A stretch of 35,369 nt of DNA from Pararhizobium polonicum (GCF_001687365.1 NZ_LGLV01000025.1:1-35369); one strand, 5' to 3'. Shown: positions 17,367 through 26,731, counted from the first letter of the stretch. Numbers and translations: made by a program. The notes: generated by a model from the sequence alone, not told the origin.

Positions 17367-18140
17367 TTACTTCGTGGTGTAGCCGCCGTTGACGAGAATG
17401 GTTTGGCCGGTCATCCACCAGCCGTCCGAGACGAGGAAGCGGATGAAGGGCACGATGTCTTCGATGTCGGTCAGGCCGGTCCTGGAGAAGTTCGACAGCG
17501 CCGCCGCCGTCTTGTGGTAGGCGACCGCATCGGCACCCTCGGCCGGATAGAAGAACGGCGTGTCCATCGGGCCGGGGCCGATCGCCGTCACCGAGATTCC
17601 GCGCTCGCCGAACTCCTTCGACGCCGCCCGCGTGAAATGCTCCACCGGAGCCTTGGTGCCTGCATAGGCCGCATAGAAGGGCGTGAACGCGCCGAGCAGC
17701 GACGTCACGACGTTGCAGATCTTGCCGTTGTCGTTGAGGTGCTTGCCGGCCTCCTTGATGAAGAAGAAGGCGGACTTCGAGTTCACTGCGGTCGCATCGT
17801 CATACTCAGCCTCTGATATCTCGACGATCGGCTTTTTCAACACCTTGCCGACCGTATTGATGGCGATATCGATGCCGCCCATCGCCGCCTTGGCCTCGGT
17901 GAACAGCTTTTCGACCGTGCCGGCTGTGGTGAGGTCGGCCTGGAAAGCGAAAGCATCCGAGCCTGCCGCCTTGATCGCGGCCACCGTCTCGTCGGCGGCT
18001 GGCTTCGTTGCGCTGGTGTTGTAATGGACAGCTATCGCCTTCGCCCCCTCTCCGGCGAGGTCACGAGCGATTAGCCCGCCGAGATTCTTCGCGCCGCCGG
18101 CGATGAGAACGGTTTTACCCTTGATGCTGTGATCGATCAT
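17367..18140 (-). CDS. SDR family oxidoreductase
   Basis: Short-chain dehydrogenase/reductase of 257 residues. The nucleotide-binding motif is GGAKNLGG (15-22), a variant of TGxxxGxG, with NTVG at 95-98 in the NNAG position, and catalytic S147, Y159 and K163 (YAGTK). The C-terminus ends TILVNGGYTTK. It probably uses NAD(P)H on a carbonyl or alcohol; the substrate is unknown. It is divergent from a LysR regulator 133 bp away with a palindrome between, so LysR control is likely. Confidence 0.9.
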   Translation of the reverse strand: MIDHSIKGKTVLIAGGAKNLGGLIARDLAGEGAKAIAVHYNTSATKPAADETVAAIKAAGSDAFAFQADLTTAGTVEKLFTEAKAAMGGIDIAINTVGKVLKKPIVEISEAEYDDATAVNSKSAFFFIKEAGKHLNDNGKICNVVTSLLGAFTPFYAAYAGTKAPVEHFTRAASKEFGERGISVTAIGPGPMDTPFFYPAEGADAVAYHKTAAALSNFSRTGLTDIEDIVPFIRFLVSDGWWMTGQTILVNGGYTTK

Positions 18141-18233
18141 TGGCGTTTTCTCCTTGGATTGCTTGGCGGCTATTCACGGGACCGCTTCCTGCAGCGCACC
18201 ATATCGTCTATAGATTTGTCATAAAGTCGATGA

Positions 18234-18254
18234 TTCTGACATCACCTGTCAGAA
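18234..18254. promoter_or_regulatory. candidate LysR operator
   Basis: TTCTGACA (18234-18241) and TGTCAGAA (18247-18254) are perfect 8-bp inverted arms with a 5-nt spacer, 20 bp upstream of the LysR ATG and in the space shared with the divergent SDR gene. The arrangement fits binding by the adjacent LysR protein. Confidence 0.65.
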
Positions 18255-18273
18255 ACAACGGACAATCAGCGAG

Positions 18274-19182
18274 ATGACACCCTTGGACCGTATCGATCTC
18301 TTCCGCACCTTCACTCGCGTCGTCGAATGCGCGAGCTTCACCCGCGCCGCCGATACGCTGGGGCTGCCACGCTCGTCCGTATCGGCCGCCGTGATCGAAC
18401 TCGAAGCACGGGTTGGAGCCCGCCTGCTGCACCGCACCACTCGAAAGGTCTCGCCGACTCAGGACGGCACCGCCTTTTATGAACGTTGCCTGCGGTTGAT
18501 TGCGGATGTCGAGGAAACGGAGGGACTATTCCGGCAGACCTCGGTGGGGTCTACAGGCAAGCTCCGTATCGACGTGCCGGGTAGGATCGGCCGGTTGATC
18601 ATTGCGCCTGCCTTGCCGGAATTCCTTGACCGTCATCCTCAACTCGACATCGAACTGCGGGTCACTGATCGGGCGGTGAATCTCGTAGAGGAGAGTGTCG
18701 ATTGCGTGCTGCGGGTCGGACCGCTTGGCGATTCCGGTCTGATCGCCCGCAAGATCGGCGACCTTCCGCTGATCAATGTCGCCAGTCGCGGCTATCTCGA
18801 TCAGCATGGTACGCCTGTCACCCCGGAGGATCTCGCTATGCATCTTGCTGTCAATTATGCCTCGCCATCGACCGGTCGGATCGAGGATTGGGAGTGGATC
18901 GAGGACGGCGAGGTGCGAATGTTGTCGACGCGCGCCCGCGTCACCGTCAACAGCGCCGAAGCCTACATCGCCTGCTGCCTTGCCGGTCTCGGTCTCATCC
19001 AGATTCCGGCTTACGACGTCAAGCGCCACCTGGACGCCGGCGAACTTGTCGAAGTCATGCCCAATCGTCGGGCCGCGCCGATGCCGATGAGCCTGCTCTA
19101 TCCGCACCGTCAGCATCTTTCTCGCAGGCTTCAGGTTTTTGCGGATTGGCTTGAGCAAATCCTGAAGCGCGAGATTCTATAG
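18274..19182 (+). CDS. LysR family transcriptional regulator
   Basis: 302 residues. The N-terminal winged helix-turn-helix spans about 6-65 (FTRVVECASFTRAADTLGLP, RSSVSAAVIELEARVGARLL, HRTTRKVSPT). The rest is the periplasmic-binding-like effector domain. Divergent from the SDR gene at 17367-18140, which is its likely target. The effector is unknown. Confidence 0.93.
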   Translation: MTPLDRIDLFRTFTRVVECASFTRAADTLGLPRSSVSAAVIELEARVGARLLHRTTRKVSPTQDGTAFYERCLRLIADVEETEGLFRQTSVGSTGKLRIDVPGRIGRLIIAPALPEFLDRHPQLDIELRVTDRAVNLVEESVDCVLRVGPLGDSGLIARKIGDLPLINVASRGYLDQHGTPVTPEDLAMHLAVNYASPSTGRIEDWEWIEDGEVRMLSTRARVTVNSAEAYIACCLAGLGLIQIPAYDVKRHLDAGELVEVMPNRRAAPMPMSLLYPHRQHLSRRLQVFADWLEQILKREIL

Positions 19183-19337
19183 GAAGCAGCAGATTGACGA
19201 ACCGCAGGCTTGCTATTGGGCTGTTTCAGCGGGGCGTGCGAGCTGCTGTCCCCTTACGCCAATCACCTGACGCTACTTTGGCAGATTTAGGCAATGCTGG
19301 TTTGAGATGATTTGCGCTCTCTTCATGGGGGCGTGAC

Positions 19338-20431
19338 ATGGCAGATTGGGATGCGGAGCTTTCAGCTTTTTTGCAGCCATTTCTGGACAAGCTCGGGCAC
19401 AAGAAACGACGGCAGATGTGTCCACTTTATGTATCCGGGCTCACCGGTTCCGGTGACCGCAAGAGTATCGAGCCGATGGCGGAACGGTTTGCTCCAGGCC
19501 AGTACGACCGCCTCCACCATTTCATTTCCGATGGCCTTTGGGATGCTGTTCCTCTTGAGACTGAGCTTGCGCGACAGGCGGACAGGATCGTTGGCGCGAT
19601 AGATGCGTTTCTGGTGATCGATGATACGGGCCTGCCGAAGAAGGGTGATCACTCGGTGGGTGTCGCGCCGCAATACGCTTCGATGTTGGGTAAGAGGGCA
19701 AATTGCCAGACGCTGGTTTCGGTGACGCTTGCGCGGGACGAGGTTCCTGTTCCAGGTGGCTTGCGTCTGTTTTTGCCCGAGAGCTGGACCAGCGACACGG
19801 AACGGATGGCCAAGGCCGGGGTTCCCGATGCCATGCGGACATCTCGCACGAAGCTGGAGATCGATCGGTTGCCGAAATGATCGCACCGGCGAGTGAGCAT
19901 GTCCTCGACTGGTTCCACGTCACCATGCGCATCGCGGTCCTTCGCCAGTTCGGGCAGGGGCTCGAAAACGACGACGAGCAGGCTGGGCAGGATCTGCTTG
20001 AGGGCCTCCGCAAAATCAAATGGCATCTCTGGCATGGCAACGGCTATCGTGCGCGCGACGAAATCGCAGACCTGCAATTTGATGCGGAAGCTCTTGAAAC
20101 GGGCTATCCTAACATGCGCAAGTTCTTGACCACCATCAGCGAGTTCAGGTCCGACATCGCCTCCAACAATGCAAGCCTGATCAACTACGGCGAGCGTTAT
20201 CGGTCCGGTGAACGCATCTCTTCTGCTTTCGTTGAGGCAACCGTCAACGCCGTCATATCCAAGCGTTTCGCCAAGAAGCAGCAAATGCAATGGAGCAAAG
20301 TCGGCGCTCATCTTCTGCTGCAAACCCGCACGCAGACGTTTGATGGTTCCCTTCGTTCGACCTTTCGGAAGTGGTATCCCGGCATGTCGAACGACAATCA
20401 CGAGTACAGAGAAACCGCTCGCGCCGCATGA
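19338..20431 (+). pseudogene. chimeric transposase remnant (IS701-type head, ISKra4-type tail)
   Basis: The first part, 19338-19880, is the N-terminal portion of an IS701-family transposase (CPLYVSGLTGSGDRKSIEPM, VIDDTGLPKKGDHSVGVAPQ, GLRLFLPESW) and stops at residue 180. From about 19860 another frame carries the C-terminal portion of an ISKra4-type transposase (SEHVLDWFHVTMRIAVL, GERYRSGERISSAFVEATVN, WSKVGAHLLLQTRTQTFDG). The switch lies in CTGGAGATCGATCGGTTGCC. The IS701 C-terminal half and the ISKra4 N-terminal half are absent, so this is a fusion of two elements by deletion or recombination. Neither should be active. Outer IS ends were not identified. Confidence 0.85.
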
Positions 20432-20528
20432 CCACCCCACCAATCCTCATGCTCCCCATCATGCTGACAAATTCTGTCACTGCCCTGTGCTATAGGATGT
20501 CTCATCCCACTCACCAAGGAGAAGAACG

Positions 20529-20888
20529 ATGAGCGACACCCCCACCAGCCCCGCCCTTCAGGTCGCCATGACTTACTACGATGCCTGGAGGAATCGCGAC
20601 CACGCGACGGCCATGAAAGTCGTCGCGGACAACGTGGTCAACGAGACACCGTTCGGGGGCACCGAAGGTGGCGAGGCGCTGCACAAGGGGGAGTCGGACT
20701 TCGCGCACATCCTCAAGGGCGCGACGCTGGTTGCGGCGTTCGGCGACGAGAAGACGGCGCTGCTGATGTACTACACGCATACGCAGCCTGTCCCCAGCGT
20801 CCTCTCCTCGAAGCATTTCACGGTCGAGAACGGAACGATCACCGCCCTCAAGGCGGTGTTCGACAAGAGTGTGTTCGGCGCTCAGTGA
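20529..20888 (+). CDS. SnoaL-like / NTF2-fold protein
   Basis: A protein of 119 residues with the opening of the SnoaL-like group (ALQVAMTYYDAWRNRDHATA), a TPFG segment, and a central beta-rich part ending KHFTVENGTITALKAVFD. Such proteins are small cone-shaped folds that act as isomerases, hydrolases or ligand binders; the role here cannot be told. AAGGAGAAGAACG precedes the ATG. It leads a same-strand group with NmrA-like, quinone-oxidoreductase-like and WYL-regulator genes. Confidence 0.8.
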   Translation: MSDTPTSPALQVAMTYYDAWRNRDHATAMKVVADNVVNETPFGGTEGGEALHKGESDFAHILKGATLVAAFGDEKTALLMYYTHTQPVPSVLSSKHFTVENGTITALKAVFDKSVFGAQ

Positions 20889-20936
20889 CAACTATCTGGC
20901 CGCGCTGAACGCCGCCTCTGAAAGAAAGCATCCCCC

Positions 20937-21812
20937 ATGATTACCATTACTGCTGCGACGGGCCGCTACAGGCGGCTCGTCGTCGAAGCTCTGTTGCGTC
21001 GCGGGATCCCAACCAACGAGATTGTTGCGGCCGTGCGCAGCCCCGAGAAGGCTGCCAATCTGGCGGCCACGGGCGTTCAGGTCCGCGAGGCGGACTACGA
21101 TCGCCCCGAAACTCTAGCGAGCGCATTCGCCGACTCCGACAAGGTTCTACTGGTCCCGTCCGCCGACTTCGGCCAGCGCTACCCTCAGATGGTTCGAGCA
21201 ATCGAGGCGGCGATCGATGCAGGCGTTGGCCTCATCGCCTATGCGAGCTTCGTCAACACCGACACCAGCACGATCCGGCTGGGCGAAGCGCATAAGCAAA
21301 CTGAGGCCTTCATCCGCAAGTCCGGCGTGCCTTACGTGATGTTGCGCAACGGGGCCTATATCGAGGTCTATGCGGGCGACCTCGGCGGCATGGATTATGC
21401 TCTCATTTCCGGCACGCTTATCGGCTCGGCCGGAACCGGGAAGATTTCCGGTGCGAGTCGCGAGGACCTGGCGGAAGCGGCTGCTGTCGTGCTGACGAGC
21501 ACCGATCAGGCCGGGAAGGTTTACGAGCTGGGCGGGACGGCTTGGACGAAAGCCGACCTCGCCGCGGCTGTGTCGCAGCTCACCGGCAAACCGCTCGTCT
21601 ATCAGGACATGCCGGTCGAGGCTTATACGCAGGTGCTTGTCGCCGGCGGAATCCCTCAGTTTATGGCGGAGATCATCGCCGACGCTGGTTTCTCGGCCAC
21701 GCGGGGTGATTGCTACACGGAGAGCACTGATTTGCCGTGTCTGTTGGGGCGGCCGAGCACGCCGCTCATCGACGTCGTCGCCACGACGCTCAAGAGGAAC
21801 GGATTGTTATGA
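20937..21812 (+). CDS. NmrA-like NAD(P)-binding protein (atypical SDR)
   Basis: 291 residues with Rossmann start MITITAATGRYRRLVVEALL. Relatives of the quinone oxidoreductase 2 type read TGATGxxGxxV, so here the first and last glycines of the motif are replaced (AATGRYRR). The rest looks intact: VRSPEKAANL, ADYDRPETL, YASFVNTD, LRNGAYIEVY, and C-terminal LLGRPSTPLIDVV. It may bind the cofactor weakly or sense its redox state. Its stop overlaps the next start as ATGA, so the two are translationally coupled. Confidence 0.85.
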   Translation: MITITAATGRYRRLVVEALLRRGIPTNEIVAAVRSPEKAANLAATGVQVREADYDRPETLASAFADSDKVLLVPSADFGQRYPQMVRAIEAAIDAGVGLIAYASFVNTDTSTIRLGEAHKQTEAFIRKSGVPYVMLRNGAYIEVYAGDLGGMDYALISGTLIGSAGTGKISGASREDLAEAAAVVLTSTDQAGKVYELGGTAWTKADLAAAVSQLTGKPLVYQDMPVEAYTQVLVAGGIPQFMAEIIADAGFSATRGDCYTESTDLPCLLGRPSTPLIDVVATTLKRNGLL

Positions 21813-22741
21813 AACGCATCCAGTATCATCGCTACGGTGGTCCGGAGACGATGCAACTCGAGGACTTCGAGCTGCAGACGCCGGGCAAGAGGGAGGTCGC
21901 CATCAAGGTCGCCTTCGCAGCGATCAATCCGATCGACTGGAAGGTCCGAAACGGTCATTTGAAAATGGTGACGGGCAAGACCTTCCCGCGCGCGCTCGGC
22001 AGTGACTTCTCGGGTACGGTCATTTCCATCGGACCAGGCGTGACCCGGTTCAAGGCTGGAGATGCCGTCTTCGGATCGGTGCAGATCAAGGATGGCGGCG
22101 CCCTTGGCGAGGCCGTGATCGCACCGGAAACCTTCATCGCCAAGAAGCCAGCGGACGCGTCCTTCGAGGAGGCCGCCTGCCTCGGCACGCCGGGGATCAC
22201 CGCCTGGAACGGCCTGGTAGACAAGGCGCAGGTCAAGGCCGGCGACCATGTGTTCATCAACGGCTGCACGGGCGCGGTTGGAGAGTCCGCTGTCCAGATC
22301 GCGCGCATGTTCGGGGCCAACGTTTCCGGCGCGGCCAGTGCGCAGCAGATGCGCCGCGCCGAGCAGATGGGCGTGCATCCGGTCGTTGACTATCGGACGA
22401 CCGACCTGTCAAGGCTCGAGGAACGGTTCGATGCGGTCTACGATACTGCAGGAACGATGACGGTCGCGACTGGCCTCGGCTTGCTTCGCAACGGCGGGGT
22501 GTTTCTCGACATCAACCCTACGCCCGTAAAATTCATCCGCGCGCTGTTCAACCGGCGGCTCAAGCCGATCGTTTGCACGGCGCGGGCGGACATCCTCGAC
22601 GGCCTCGCCAAGGCGGCTGGCGAAGGGCAACTGCGGCTTCCGATCGCCGCAACCGTGCCGCTTCGTGATGCAATCCCGCAGGTGATCGCCCTCGAACAGG
22701 GACGCAAGCTCAATGGCAAGGTCGTGGTGGCGATGGAGTGA
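21809..22741 (+). CDS. zinc-independent MDR oxidoreductase (quinone reductase-like)
   Basis: 310 residues. The GroES-like N-terminus reads MKRIQYHRYGGPETMQLEDF with INPIDWKVRNG, and the Rossmann part has FINGCTGAVGESAVQIAR, a variant of the quinone reductase glycine motif. The zinc-binding cysteines of alcohol dehydrogenases are absent. It probably reduces quinones or enones with NADPH. The start is fixed by the ATGA overlap with the NmrA-like gene. Confidence 0.9.
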   Translation: MKRIQYHRYGGPETMQLEDFELQTPGKREVAIKVAFAAINPIDWKVRNGHLKMVTGKTFPRALGSDFSGTVISIGPGVTRFKAGDAVFGSVQIKDGGALGEAVIAPETFIAKKPADASFEEAACLGTPGITAWNGLVDKAQVKAGDHVFINGCTGAVGESAVQIARMFGANVSGAASAQQMRRAEQMGVHPVVDYRTTDLSRLEERFDAVYDTAGTMTVATGLGLLRNGGVFLDINPTPVKFIRALFNRRLKPIVCTARADILDGLAKAAGEGQLRLPIAATVPLRDAIPQVIALEQGRKLNGKVVVAME

Positions 22742-22785
22742 GCAGGCCACTGCCAAAATATGGCATTGGTTGTTAGATTGGCACA

Positions 22786-23499
22786 ATGTCCAAGAGCAAC
22801 CGGCTATTCGATCTTCTGCAAGTCTTGCGTCGGCGCAATGGTCCCGTGCCCGGCACCGATCTTGCGCGCGAAGCCGGCGTTTCGCTGCGGACCATCTATC
22901 GTGACATCGCTACCTTGCAGGCGATGGGCGCGGACATCGAAGGCGAGCCGGGTTTCGGTTACATCCTGAAGCCCGGCTTTCTGCTGCCGCCGCTCATGTT
23001 CACCCAGGAGGAATTGCACGCGCTGACTTTGGGCGCGCAATGGGTCAGCCGTCAGACCGACGACGGCCTGGCGCTCGCTGCTCAGAACGCAATTGGCAAG
23101 ATCGGTTCGGTGCTTCCTTCCGAGCTGCGCCCCCTGTTGACCGACAACGCGTTCCACGTCGGCCGTGCGAGGCCACAGTCAGAGGCAGCCGATCTTGGCC
23201 TGCTGCGCCAGGCCATGCGAGAGCAGCTCAAACTCCATGTCGCCTATCGCGATCCAACGGGCGCGCAGACCCAGCGCATCATCTGGCCGATCATGCTCGG
23301 ATTTATCGAGACCAAGCGCTTCGTTGCTGGATGGTGCGAGCTGCGAGAGGATTTCCGAACCTTCCGCGTCGATAGGATCGAGCGCGTCGAGTTGATCGAG
23401 GAGCGCTATCCCGGCCGTCGTCGCGACTTGGCGAAGCGATGGCGGTCTCTGGTTGACGAGAAGCAGAAAATGGAACGCGACAAGTCCCGGGAATCATAA
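22786..23499 (+). CDS. YafY-type HTH regulator with WYL domain
   Basis: 237 residues. The N-terminal HTH (about 1-60: RLFDLLQVLRRRNGPVPGTD, GVSLRTIYRDIATLQAMGAD) is followed by a WYL effector domain (about 140-200; RIIWPIMLGFIETKRFVAGW). WYL domains bind small ligands or nucleic acid. It follows the MDR oxidoreductase by 44 bp on the same strand and probably regulates that small redox cluster (inference). Confidence 0.92.
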   Translation: MSKSNRLFDLLQVLRRRNGPVPGTDLAREAGVSLRTIYRDIATLQAMGADIEGEPGFGYILKPGFLLPPLMFTQEELHALTLGAQWVSRQTDDGLALAAQNAIGKIGSVLPSELRPLLTDNAFHVGRARPQSEAADLGLLRQAMREQLKLHVAYRDPTGAQTQRIIWPIMLGFIETKRFVAGWCELREDFRTFRVDRIERVELIEERYPGRRRDLAKRWRSLVDEKQKMERDKSRES

Positions 23500-23960
23500 G
23501 GCCAATTTGCTATCTACAGTGCCGCGATCAGCCGCCTGGTGCCCCGGGCCTTTAGTGGCGGATAGCCAATGAGCCGCTTCGGAGGTTAGGGGGCGTTAAC
23601 TGTCTGTCTCTTTGCCATCTGGCTTTTCAGCGACCCATTTCGAGGTGTTTTGTACAGATAGGAAATGCGTGAGAAAGTGAACCTGTGCAAAAGTGTTTTA
23701 TGGCAAGAATAAAAACCCGCTCAGCGTGTTTTCTTATCAAGGATAGATAAAACGGCTCATCTTGGTTGCGGAAGGCGCATCATCGGCCTTTTCCCTGGCC
23801 GAAATGCGGCGGAACTTGCTCTTTCGAGAGGGTTGAGCATGACGTCGTCGCGCCCGACGGGCGTTGATACCAGGAAGAGGGAGAGCAGCGGCTTCAAGTT
23901 GGCGGCCCGATTATCGGGTTCCTCTCGCATCATTTGAAGGTCGCAGTGACTAGCTGCCTT
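23500..23960. other. intergenic region, 461 bp
   Basis: No recognised gene. Two perfect 13-bp palindromes stand close together: CGCCCG-A-CGGGCG (23851-23863) and CCCGAT-T-ATCGGG (23906-23918). Neither is followed by a T-run. An open frame of 32 codons (23839-23937, plus) is preceded by GAGAGGGTTGAGC but encodes nothing I recognise, and both palindromes lie inside it. The palindromes could act in 3' ends of the exporter transcript. Confidence 0.45.
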
Positions 23961-24563
23961 CTACAAATTGCCCAATAGAATCGGAACAGTCGATGCGATG
24001 AGAAGAAGTGCGACCGAGAAATTGAAGATACGCGCATAGGTCGGTCGGGTAAGTACATTGCGGAGCAGGCGGCCGGCAGCCGCCCAGACAGCAACACTAG
24101 GGATGGCCACAAGAGCCAGCAAAGCAGCGGCGATTGAGATGTTCAGCAAATAGTCGTTGCTGGGAATATAAGTCGCAGCAGCGCTCACAGTGATTGCCCA
24201 CGCCTTTGGATTGATCCACTGAAAAGCGGCGGCGCCCAAGAAGCCGATGGGCGAGCTCTCCGCGCCTTCAACAATGGGGCCGCTGCGAGCAATCTTCCAT
24301 GCAAGCCAGATGAGATAAAGCGAGCCGCCGATCCGCAAAATTTCGTGCGTGATCGGATAGGCCTCGAATAGTGTGCCTAGGCCGAAGCCAATCGCCAACA
24401 TTTGCAATGCGACGCCGGCAGCAATGCCGCCTACGAGTGGAAATGATCCAGCTAGGCCGACACGAACGCCGGAAGCCAACGCCATTGCGTTGTTGGGTCC
24501 CGGCGTAACTGTCATGAGAAAGGCGAAAACGAGGAATGGGGCGAGAATTACTGGATCGGTCAT
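23961..24563 (-). CDS. LysE/RhtB family amino-acid exporter
   Basis: Integral membrane exporter of 200 residues with six hydrophobic segments. The signature TPGPNNAMALASGVRVGL follows helix 1, and QWINPKAWAITVSAAATY marks helix 4. The start at 24563 (MTDPVILAPF) is chosen because the signature then sits at the family's usual position; the longer frame from 24746 would run through the divergent regulator gene. An Lrp/AsnC regulator begins 50 bp away in the other direction, a common pairing for amino-acid efflux. Confidence 0.92.
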   Translation of the reverse strand: MTDPVILAPFLVFAFLMTVTPGPNNAMALASGVRVGLAGSFPLVGGIAAGVALQMLAIGFGLGTLFEAYPITHEILRIGGSLYLIWLAWKIARSGPIVEGAESSPIGFLGAAAFQWINPKAWAITVSAAATYIPSNDYLLNISIAAALLALVAIPSVAVWAAAGRLLRNVLTRPTYARIFNFSVALLLIASTVPILLGNL

Positions 24564-24584
24564 ATGCGCAATGTTAAGAGCAAT

Positions 24585-24605
24585 TTCACAGAATGTTGGT
24601 GTGAA
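24585..24605. promoter_or_regulatory. candidate Lrp/AsnC operator
   Basis: TTCACA (24585-24590) and TGTGAA (24600-24605) are inverted arms with 9 nt between, within the 50-bp space between the divergent exporter and regulator. The site is short but placed where a shared operator is expected. Confidence 0.5.
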
Positions 24606-24613
24606 TACTATCA

Positions 24614-25090
24614 ATGGAGTCGAAAAAATTGCAACAAAAGCCTGCATTTGATCGAATTGACCGTCATATATTGCGCGAGCTGCGCGTCGACGCGCGCCAG
24701 TCCAATGTACGTTTGGCTGAGCGCGTCGGTTTGTCTCCGTCGGCATGTTTGCGTCGCGTTCAGGAACTGGAGCGCGCCGGTGTCATTACGGGATACCGAG
24801 CGTCGATTGATCGTGCGCGAATGGGGGCCGGATTCCTCGCCTATGTTACGGTTGGGCTGTCCGATCACACCAAGATGAGTCAGGAGGCGTTCGAGCAAGC
24901 GATGTCACAGGCCGATGAAGTCGTTGAGTGCCACAACGTGACAGGCACAATAGAATATTTGCTACGTGTCGAAGTTGCCGACATCGCCACTTACAAGGCG
25001 TTCCATACCAACGTGTTAGGCACGCTGCCGCAGGTCACGGCAATTAGCAGCTTCATCGTTCTGGGCTCTCCAAAGGATCAAAGGCGGTGA
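24614..25090 (+). CDS. Lrp/AsnC family regulator
   Basis: 158 residues. HTH at about 12-65 (FDRIDRHILRELRVDARQSN, RLAERVGLSPSACLRRVQEL), then a RAM ligand-binding domain (VVECHNVTGTIEYLLRVEV). Such proteins sense amino acids as oligomers. Divergent from a LysE-type exporter, which it probably controls in response to the exported amino acid. Confidence 0.93.
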   Translation: MESKKLQQKPAFDRIDRHILRELRVDARQSNVRLAERVGLSPSACLRRVQELERAGVITGYRASIDRARMGAGFLAYVTVGLSDHTKMSQEAFEQAMSQADEVVECHNVTGTIEYLLRVEVADIATYKAFHTNVLGTLPQVTAISSFIVLGSPKDQRR

Positions 25091-25231
25091 TAGACCCTGT
25101 CATTTAAGGGGCCAGCGTGGGAAGCGCGTCAGCTGCCCTCTGTCGGGCACTGAGGCCGCGAGAAAGCGTAGGGGAGGGGTCTCATTAAAGCCAAGCTTGA
25201 GACCGGGGAATCCGATGGCAGACCCTGACGA

Positions 25232-26330
25232 CTAGACAACCAGGCGCGCCGCGCGTCCGTTCTTCCGGTCGGCATTGTTGTAATAGTTGGCGGCCTGCGT
25301 CACCGACTTATGCAGCGACTCTGCATCGCTTCGGGCAGCGGAACACCGCGATTGGCGGCTTCGGTCAGGTAGCCGGACCGAAGCCCATGCGCCGAAAACA
25401 CCGCCGGATCGAGCCCGGCCTGTTTGACGCGGCTCTTAAGGATCAGATTGACTGATTGTGGCGTCAGCGCCCGCCGATCGATATTGCCCCACTGATCGAT
25501 GCGTCGGAACACCAGGCCGGTATCGATCTTGCTTCTGCCAGCCACCACTTCAAGGCGGTCACCGGTCGGCCGATCAGCACGACATGTTCGTCATCATCGG
25601 CCGTGGTGGTCTTGGTGCGGCCAAGACGGATCGTTAGGTACGGGAGGGGTGGGGAGTTTGCGTTGGCTGGATCAGCGCGTACCGGCTCTTCATCGACTAG
25701 GTCCTCGACCCGCAGCCCCGCTACTTCCGATCGCCGGCACAGGTGGCGAGCAGTTTTGCCAGGACATCGCCGGTCACGGCTTTTTTGCTCTTGCGGTGGC
25801 GTTGCCGCGGCGCAGCGCGAACGGCCAACCACAACGCAGCCTTCAGCGATGGCGCCGAGAAAGCGCCGGTCAACCCGCGCCAGCGTGTCAGGATGGACCA
25901 GGTGGTCAGGCGCCGGCGCACCGTATCGGGGGCATGTGGACCGTCGGCGCGCAGCAGACCCTTGCCTCGCAATCCCGCCTCGACCTCGGCCGGCATACCG
26001 TGGTTTGGATCCTCGGCCCGTTCGACCGGATTCCAGAGGTAATGCGCGACGAATTTCAGAAGAAGGCTTTCCGGCGCCGGCCAGGGCAGAGGAGTGCCGG
26101 TGGCAAGCCCGCACCAAGCCCTTGAGATAGCCAAGATCGGAGGCAAGCGCCCGGAGCGTATTGTCGCCCATGCCTTCCTTGGCGAGATGCTTGAGGGTGG
26201 CGACGTCCTTATCGGTCAGCAGTGTTGCCATCTGATCGCGCCGGGCAAACGGCAGAATGGCGTCGAGCGCATCGAGTTCTTCGGCACGCTTCAAAACGGC
26301 GTTTCCTGAAGGCGACAGGTCAGTGCTCAT
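25232..26330 (-). pseudogene. tyrosine recombinase/integrase, multiply frameshifted
   Basis: Starts MSTDLSPSGNAVLKRAEELD at 26330 and ends QAANYYNNADRKNGRAARLV with TAG at 25232. Successive parts lie in different frames: ALASDLGYL, then WCGLATGTPLPWPAPESLLL, later RRSEVAGLRVEDLV, then HGLRSGYLTEAANRGVPLPE, and the tyrosine region YYNN. At least three frame changes occur. The sequence differs in family from the integrase at 11626-12591. The start overlaps the end of the toxin gene by 11 bp, showing they were once one unit. Confidence 0.85.
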
Positions 26331-26731
26331 GCTCGAGCGGCCCAACGATGGTGATCCCTTCACCGCGGGCGGCGGTCGCCATTTTCCGGTTGCCAAAGGT
26401 AAACCTTGCGTTCTGGCGAGCGCGACATAACTCGCATGGTATGCGGTAAGCGTGTAACGGGTCGCCAGTTCCAGGATGAGGCCGTCCCCTCCTGATCCAG
26501 CATCCTCTAGCGGCAGCCCTCGCAGCTGTGTCTCAGCAGCAGCGGTTCGCCCTGCTTGAGCCGACCACGTCGCTCGGCCACCAGAAACAGGTTGCGTGTC
26601 TCGAACCAAAACAATGCCGGCACGAGACCCACTGTCGACCGTATCTCCGACATCAGTCGATCGGCGGCGTCGTGTTGTTCATCGGGAAGAAACCAGGCGG
26701 CGGCGATGGAGGCATCGAGAACGAAGGCCAT
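26320..26731 (-). pseudogene. VapC-type PIN toxin, frameshifted
   Basis: Begins MAFVLDASIAAAWFLPDEQH with the first catalytic aspartate and PALFWFETRNLFLVAERRGR, then shifts frame near 26520 after GEPLLL; the other frame continues LRGLPLEDAGSGGDGLILEL and LTAYHASYVALARTQGLPLA. A second shift near 26390 precedes the end GITIVGPLEHEH. The downstream aspartate expected in TAYDASY is a histidine (TAYHASY). The toxin is dead by several criteria while the antitoxin remains open. Confidence 0.85.

Noticed and set aside
20437..20452. Partial match (ACCAATCCTCATG) to the outer arm of the 36-bp palindrome
   Set aside because: Thirteen bases without the GTT-N10-AAC core and next to a transposase end; most likely chance.
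25464..26609. Single 381-codon minus-strand gene
   Set aside because: It strings together toxin C-terminus, integrase N-terminus and out-of-frame sequence; family motifs jump between frames, so two pseudogenes describe it better.
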